The notes under the pieces were generated by a model that did not search any database, had not been told where the DNA came from, and saw nothing but the letters and a program-made list of their open reading frames with translations. Position numbers and translations under genes: made by a program. This document shows, piece by piece, positions 23,888-26,996 of a DNA stretch of 26,996 nt (the first letter of the stretch is position 1; every line of letters starts with the position of its first letter). The stretch covers positions 1-26,996 of the IMG/VR virus record IMGVR_UViG_3300031974_001648; one strand, 5' to 3'. The DNA comes from a virus.

Positions 23888-24453
23888 TTTTTAGTTGGTT
23901 CTTCAGGTTCTTCAGGTTCTTTAGGTTCTTTAGGTTCATCAGGTTCTTTAGGTTCATCGGGTTCATCGGGTTCATCGGGTTCAGTATCGTCTGATTCCTC
24001 TGGTTCTGTTAGTAAGGCTACCTGTAAAACCTCATTAGTATATAGGTCATAACGAGCGGCAGCGAGTACAGCATTCTTAGCGTCTGCTCCAGCATGGATA
24101 GCCCCTAGTGCATAGGGTGCTCCAGAGCCAATAGCAAAGGGTACATCAGGTCTCATTTCAAAACTATATTTACCTGTGTAATGCCATACCTCTCCATTAT
24201 AAGTAATAGCAATCATAGCACAGCTACACTCAAGCTCCTTGAAGTCTAACCTTCGTATTTGGTCTATGTTAGTGAAAGGAGTTATGGCCTTTATAACATC
24301 CTTAGCGTCCTGATAGTTACCTGTGATACCTAAGACAGCAAAAGGTCCAACCTCAGGGAATATCTTTTGACAGTCTTCTTCGTATATCTCATTACCCACA
24401 GTTGACTGGGAGTCTGATACTAGGGATTTACCATCGTAAACTACTGTTGTCAT
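23884..24453 (-). CDS. HslV/proteasome-like N-terminal-nucleophile hydrolase with acidic Pro-rich repeat tail
   Basis: A 189-residue protein. Residues 1-150 match the HslV/proteasome beta-subunit fold: Thr2 (Met-Thr-Thr, exposed after Met removal) as nucleophile, LVSDSQSTVGN with Asp14, Lys30 at the place of the catalytic lysine (DCQKIF), FAVLGITGNYQDA, and AIGSGAPYALGA in the place of HslV's GSGGPYA. From about 158 to the end the protein is a run of D/E/K-E-P triplets (EPDEPDEPDEPKEP), encoded by a 9-bp tandem repeat. No HslU-like ATPase is in the window, so it may act alone, use a host partner or serve in virion maturation. ATG overlaps the preceding stop (ATGA). A few marine phages are known to carry HslV-like genes. 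Confidence 0.8.
   Translation of the reverse strand: MTTVVYDGKSLVSDSQSTVGNEIYEEDCQKIFPEVGPFAVLGITGNYQDAKDVIKAITPFTNIDQIRRLDFKELECSCAMIAITYNGEVWHYTGKYSFEMRPDVPFAIGSGAPYALGAIHAGADAKNAVLAAARYDLYTNEVLQVALLTEPEESDDTEPDEPDEPDEPKEPDEPKEPKEPEEPEEPTKN
23897..23986. repeat. 9-bp tandem repeat (GGTTCWTYR-type), about ten units
   Basis: On the + strand the units are GGTTCTTCA, GGTTCTTCA, GGTTCTTTA (twice), GGTTCATCA, GGTTCTTTA, GGTTCATCG (three times) and GGTTCAGTA. Each unit is three codons of the HslV-like gene on the - strand, giving Glu-Pro plus Asp, Glu or Lys. Gain or loss of a unit keeps the frame. Confidence 0.95.
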
Positions 24454-24713
24454 AAGATCACCTCATAAGACGCTTCAAAAATATCAGGCTTACAAGGGTA
24501 AAACTCTCCTTGTACTCCTTTTATGATATAATCACCAACAGAGGCTTCCATGATACCTTCTAAAGTAGTAATTAAAATTGAACCTCCTCTGAAAGGTACA
24601 TCACCTGAATCTCCCATCCAACGAAGTAGTGAACCTCTATTTGTTTCTGTTAGCTGGACAGCCTCTATCTCTACGGGTTTCTTCCTGTAAGGTCTAATTG
24701 CGTCTTTAACCAT
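24450..24713 (-). CDS. Small phage protein, PGDYG-like
   Basis: An 87-residue protein from ATG 24713, which has AAGGAGG six bases upstream; the longer frame to 24761 lies inside phoH and is not used. It shows the widespread small phage pattern PYRKKPVEIEAVQLTE near the N-terminus and VGDYIIKGVQGEFYPCKPDIF near the C-terminus, a PGDYG-type domain. No function is established. It overlaps phoH by eight bases and the HslV-like gene by ATGA, so it is co-expressed with both. Confidence 0.75.
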   Translation of the reverse strand: MVKDAIRPYRKKPVEIEAVQLTETNRGSLLRWMGDSGDVPFRGGSILITTLEGIMEASVGDYIIKGVQGEFYPCKPDIFEASYEVIL

Positions 24714-25392
24714 TAGAATCCTCCTTCTCGAATGCTTTAACAAAGGCTTTACATAAGCCACTCCTTACTATGTCATCACTAGTGAACTGATGATACCCTA
24801 CAGGTAACTCATATTTTTCAACTAGTGATAATAACCAACCGAGTCCATCGGTTTTTACGTCACGCTGAGCTTTATCTCCCATCAGGAATAGCTTTGAGTT
24901 TTGTCCAATCCTAGTAGTGACTGCCTTGAGTTCTTCTACGGTTAACTGTTGGGCCTCATCCATTAGAACTATAGCATCATCAAAACTACGGCCCCTCACG
25001 GTTTCAATGGGCTGTATACAAATCTTACCTGACTTGACTGCATGTTCATAGAACCCATTCCCTAGTTGTTCTCTAAGTACATCAGTAATCGGTAGTAACC
25101 ATGGCTCCATCTTCTCTTCAACTGTCCCCGGAAAGGCCCCTAGGGATCTCCCTGTGGACACATTAGCTCGACTTAGTATGATTCTATCGATACGCTTGTC
25201 GCTCAAGTCCTTGGCTGCTACAGAGGCCGCTAGGTAGGTCTTACCTGTTCCTGCTGGTCCCATTAGGATTACGCAGGGACTATTAAGTAAGTCTATGTAA
25301 CAAGACTTCTGTTTATTATTGAGTGGTTCAATGGTAATTCGAGGACGAGCTTTAGTAGCCTCAGGATTCTTACGACGATGGTTTTTCTTCAT
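24706..25392 (-). CDS. phoH: PhoH-like P-loop ATPase
   Basis: A 228-residue PhoH family protein. Walker A is GPAGTGKT (45-52) and Walker B is IVLMDEAQQ (141-149). RGRSF near 133-137 and the MGDKAQ sensor (171-176) are in place, as is a C-terminal FTSDDIVRSGL. PhoH proteins are common in marine phages; ATPase and helicase- or RNA-linked roles have been proposed, none settled for phages. Start ATG lies 23 bases inside mazG, with GGGGAG upstream. It is in one operon with mazG and the PGDYG-like gene. Confidence 0.92.
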   Translation of the reverse strand: MKKNHRRKNPEATKARPRITIEPLNNKQKSCYIDLLNSPCVILMGPAGTGKTYLAASVAAKDLSDKRIDRIILSRANVSTGRSLGAFPGTVEEKMEPWLLPITDVLREQLGNGFYEHAVKSGKICIQPIETVRGRSFDDAIVLMDEAQQLTVEELKAVTTRIGQNSKLFLMGDKAQRDVKTDGLGWLLSLVEKYELPVGYHQFTSDDIVRSGLCKAFVKAFEKEDSNG

Positions 25393-25843
25393 AGGCTCCC
25401 CTTGTTACTTCTCTAGCTTTAATCCAAGATTTGTTCATTGCTGTTGTTCTTCCTACTAAAGCGTAAGCAGAGAGAACTCCTTCTAAGTCTGGTTCAGTGA
25501 AGTTAGGTCCTTTGAGAACCTTACCGTCTTCCCTGTATATTGGCTTACCGTCCTCACCTAGTTTACTCATGTTAGACCTATGAACCTCACGTAACATAGC
25601 ATCCACAGGGAAACCTAATGCTTCTGCTTGCTGGGCTGTTACGTAGATGATATCAGCTAAGGCATCTGCGATTCCAATAACATCCTTGTTATCCAAGGCT
25701 TCATTCAGTTCCATGAGTTCCTCGTGAATAAGGTTGTTTAATCTAGTGGCCTTATCTTCATCGGGAACCTTGGGTACTACCTCAGCCATCACACCGTACG
25801 TAGTGTTAAACTGTTTAACCATTTGTCCTATACTATTACTCAC
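25370..25843 (-). CDS. mazG: MazG-like nucleotide pyrophosphohydrolase
   Basis: A 157-residue all-alpha NTP pyrophosphohydrolase of the MazG/HisE-like superfamily. The metal-binding motif is present: HEELMEL (40-46) with E42 and E45, then GIADALADIIYVT with D60 and D64, and the NMSKL helix. The KGPNFTEPDL tail is usual in phage and HisE-like members. Start is GTG at 25843 with GAGAGG upstream, overlapping the 38-residue gene by eight bases. Phage MazG proteins hydrolyse noncanonical or regulatory nucleotides; the substrate cannot be fixed from sequence. Confidence 0.88.
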   Translation of the reverse strand: MSNSIGQMVKQFNTTYGVMAEVVPKVPDEDKATRLNNLIHEELMELNEALDNKDVIGIADALADIIYVTAQQAEALGFPVDAMLREVHRSNMSKLGEDGKPIYREDGKVLKGPNFTEPDLEGVLSAYALVGRTTAMNKSWIKAREVTRGAYEEKPSS

Positions 25844-25952
25844 TCTTGAAACCTCTCTTAATAACTCGACCTAAGAACGATACGAAACCAAAGGCCATAG
25901 CGATACCTATGCCTACGAAAAACCCTGTGAATATTAAACCTAATGCTGTCAT
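25836..25952 (-). CDS. 38-residue single-helix membrane protein
   Basis: ATG at 25952-25950 with GGAG eight bases upstream encodes 38 residues: one hydrophobic helix rich in Gly and Phe (LGLIFTGFFVGIGIAMAFGF) followed by a basic tail (GRVIKRGFKSE). The start overlaps the upstream stop as TAATG, and the stop overlaps the mazG start. Such tight coupling and a good ribosome binding site support a real gene. Possibilities include a small holin-like or membrane regulator protein. Function unknown. Confidence 0.7.
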   Translation of the reverse strand: MTALGLIFTGFFVGIGIAMAFGFVSFLGRVIKRGFKSE

Positions 25953-26164
25953 TAGAAAATCTCCTTAAGTTCTTTAAGTGTTTTGTTAAGTTCGTCTGAT
26001 GTTTTTATTAGTTCCTCTCGATACTTAGGATTACTTATTGATAGAGCTACCCCTACTGGATATAGTAGTATAGGAATGATAGCCCAAAGACCTAACTGGT
26101 ATGCTGTACATAGAGCCATGACTGTAAGACACACGGTTGCTAGGATTTCAAATAATGTTCTCAC
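25952..26164 (-). CDS. Small two-helix membrane protein
   Basis: A 70-residue protein starting at GTG 26164, eight bases after AAGGAG. Residues about 4-24 and 27-44 (LATVCLTVMALCTAYQLGLW, IIPILLYPVGVALSI) form two transmembrane segments. The C-terminal 25 residues (ELIKTSDELNKTLKELKEIF) are an amphipathic or coiled-coil helix. The layout fits a small holin or antiholin, or another membrane factor, but it lies among DNA and nucleotide genes. Its GTG overlaps the previous stop. Confidence 0.65.
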   Translation of the reverse strand: MRTLFEILATVCLTVMALCTAYQLGLWAIIPILLYPVGVALSISNPKYREELIKTSDELNKTLKELKEIF

Positions 26165-26499
26165 TTGTGTAACTCCTTAGATCTCTTAATTGAATTGATG
26201 GCCTCATCGGCATCCTGTTGGAAACCTTTGTGACCTCTGATACCTGTGCATAGCATCTTCTTAATAGCGTGTTGCATTGCAGGGCAGGTTACATTGAAAG
26301 CCTTGAGTACATCGTAGACATCAATGGTAATACCTTTGCAGTCTCGGTTGTACTTATTGTCTTCAGTCATAGCTTCCTTAGCTACCTCGGTTGGTTTAGA
26401 GAAAGACTCAAAATATTTAAGTTTCTGATACTCTCTCTTCTCGAAGGCTTTTCTCTTTTCCTCGTAGTCAGCTTCTCTTTGCTTGTCGTAATCGCTCAC
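26161..26499 (-). CDS. Small conserved phage protein, unknown function
   Basis: A 112-residue protein starting at GTG 26499 after AAGGAGG. Residues 1-35 are a charged helix. The C-terminal half (YDVLKAFNVTCPAMQHAIKK, then MLCTGIRGHKGFQQDADEAI) is a pattern recurring in many phage genomes next to replication and recombination genes, in which the central His-Ala-x-Lys-Lys and G-x-R-G-x-K are kept. No enzymatic role is known to me. It overlaps rusA and the following membrane gene by four bases each. Confidence 0.7.
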   Translation of the reverse strand: MSDYDKQREADYEEKRKAFEKREYQKLKYFESFSKPTEVAKEAMTEDNKYNRDCKGITIDVYDVLKAFNVTCPAMQHAIKKMLCTGIRGHKGFQQDADEAINSIKRSKELHK

Positions 26500-26912
26500 T
26501 TGTCCTCCTTAAGAAACTTAGGAAATAACTTCTTGATCCTGCGTTTCCACTGGTTATCTGTTATCTTCTCAAGGCGTACCATGATGTACTCCTCACCCTT
26601 GGAAACCTTATCTTTTAGTGTTTCTATCTCAAAGATCTGCCTATCATCAAAACCCATAGCTAATTGCATAGAATCAAGCAGTGGTTTTATCGAATTGTCG
26701 AGATCACTAAGGGAACTTGAGAACCCAACAACTAAGGATAATTTAAACTTATCATATTTATCAAAGTCGTACTCTTGTTCCCCTAGTAAACTATAGATAT
26801 CCGATTTAAACTCTCGGTACTCTGCTGTATCCTTCTTGAACTTAGCATAGTGCATCCTGTTAGCAGAGAATGGTTTCTGATTTAAGCGTACCTCTAGTAC
26901 TATCTTAGACAA
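26496..26912 (-). CDS. rusA: RusA-family Holliday junction resolvase
   Basis: A 138-residue RusA-type endonuclease. The catalytic motif SDLDNSIKPLLDSM gives D70, D72 and K76, and FDDRQI gives D90, at nearly the numbering of E. coli RusA. The N-terminus (EVRLNQKPFSANRMHY) is the usual nucleic-acid-binding start, and the KP and DD positions are intact, so it is probably active as a dimer cutting four-way junctions or replication forks before packaging. It starts at TTG 26912, overlapping the preceding stop; the ribosome binding site is weak, and no upstream ATG is in frame. Confidence 0.9.
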   Translation of the reverse strand: MSKIVLEVRLNQKPFSANRMHYAKFKKDTAEYREFKSDIYSLLGEQEYDFDKYDKFKLSLVVGFSSSLSDLDNSIKPLLDSMQLAMGFDDRQIFEIETLKDKVSKGEEYIMVRLEKITDNQWKRRIKKLFPKFLKEDK

Positions 26913-26996
26913 GCTTATGCTTCTCTTTGATTTGCTGTACAGTTACGTAAGGATTCTTCTTGACTTCCTTCTTTACCTGCTTGTAGCAAAGACCTA
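26905..26996 (-). CDS. C-terminal fragment of an upstream gene, cut by the window edge
   Basis: One - strand frame is open from the right edge to TAA at 26907-26905, giving 29 residues that end in KKNPYVTVQQIKEKHKLV. The stop overlaps the rusA TTG start, the tight junction seen elsewhere in this operon, and the other two frames stop early. Too little remains to name it. Confidence 0.6.
   Translation of the reverse strand, partial: GLCYKQVKKEVKKNPYVTVQQIKEKHKLV

Noticed and set aside
24714-24761. Longer start of the PGDYG-like protein
   Set aside because: The extension is basic filler overlapping phoH; the ATG at 24713 has a far better ribosome binding site and begins the conserved pattern.
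1-26996. CRISPR array, tRNA genes, insertion sequence or integrase attachment site
   Set aside because: No spaced direct repeats, cloverleaf, transposase or integrase was seen. The only tandem repeat is the coding 9-bp repeat at 23897-23986.

Overview
The window is part of a tailed double-stranded DNA phage genome. It has virion genes on the + strand, tightly packed reading frames often joined by TAATG or ATGA overlaps, and phage nucleotide-metabolism genes on the - strand. The mix of a short class I ribonucleotide reductase with glutaredoxin, PhoH, MazG, a RusA-type resolvase, a proteasome-like hydrolase and large internal-virion-type proteins recalls marine podoviruses of the SIO1/VpV262 (Zobellviridae-like) type. 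The LamG/Ig fibre proteins also suggest a marine bacterium as host. This placement is inference from gene content; no polymerase, terminase or capsid gene is in the window to settle it. No stretch longer than 300 bases lacks a gene.

Region 1 (1-4450, +): end of a tail operon. It holds a tail/head-completion protein cut by the window edge, a small fibre or adaptor protein with an HNHDG motif, a large beta-rich fibre-like protein and an 89-residue protein, closed by a hairpin terminator. Region 2 (4484-13436, +): five probable internal virion or DNA-ejection proteins (549, 419, 210, 533 and 1251 aa), closed by a second terminator. One carries a strict 11-residue repeat; another begins with a Lys-rich amphipathic segment. 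Region 3 (13486-19301, +): a host-contact and possible lysis cassette. It has two small membrane proteins, a propeller-like protein, two LamG/Ig proteins, a jelly-roll-like fibre and two small very basic proteins. A YGLHxRS module is shared between two of the fibre-like proteins.

A bidirectional terminator at about 19306-19341 separates these genes from the convergent - strand genes. Read in their own direction from the right edge, those are: a partial gene, RusA resolvase, a small conserved phage protein, two small membrane proteins (one only 38 aa), MazG, PhoH, a PGDYG-like protein and an HslV-like hydrolase with a Pro/Glu repeat tail. A terminator with a competing hairpin follows, then glutaredoxin, nrdB, an HNH endonuclease, nrdA, a DUF5675 protein, a host-type sigma70 promoter and two further small genes. 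The glutaredoxin-NrdB-NrdA set would make deoxynucleotides for phage DNA synthesis, MazG and PhoH would act on nucleotide pools or stress, and RusA would resolve recombination intermediates.

The items most worth a second look are the shared YGLHxRS fibre module, the terminator/anti-terminator arrangement before the reductase operon, the repeat-tailed proteasome-like protein, the hendecad-repeat virion protein and the homing-type endonuclease wedged between nrdB and nrdA.
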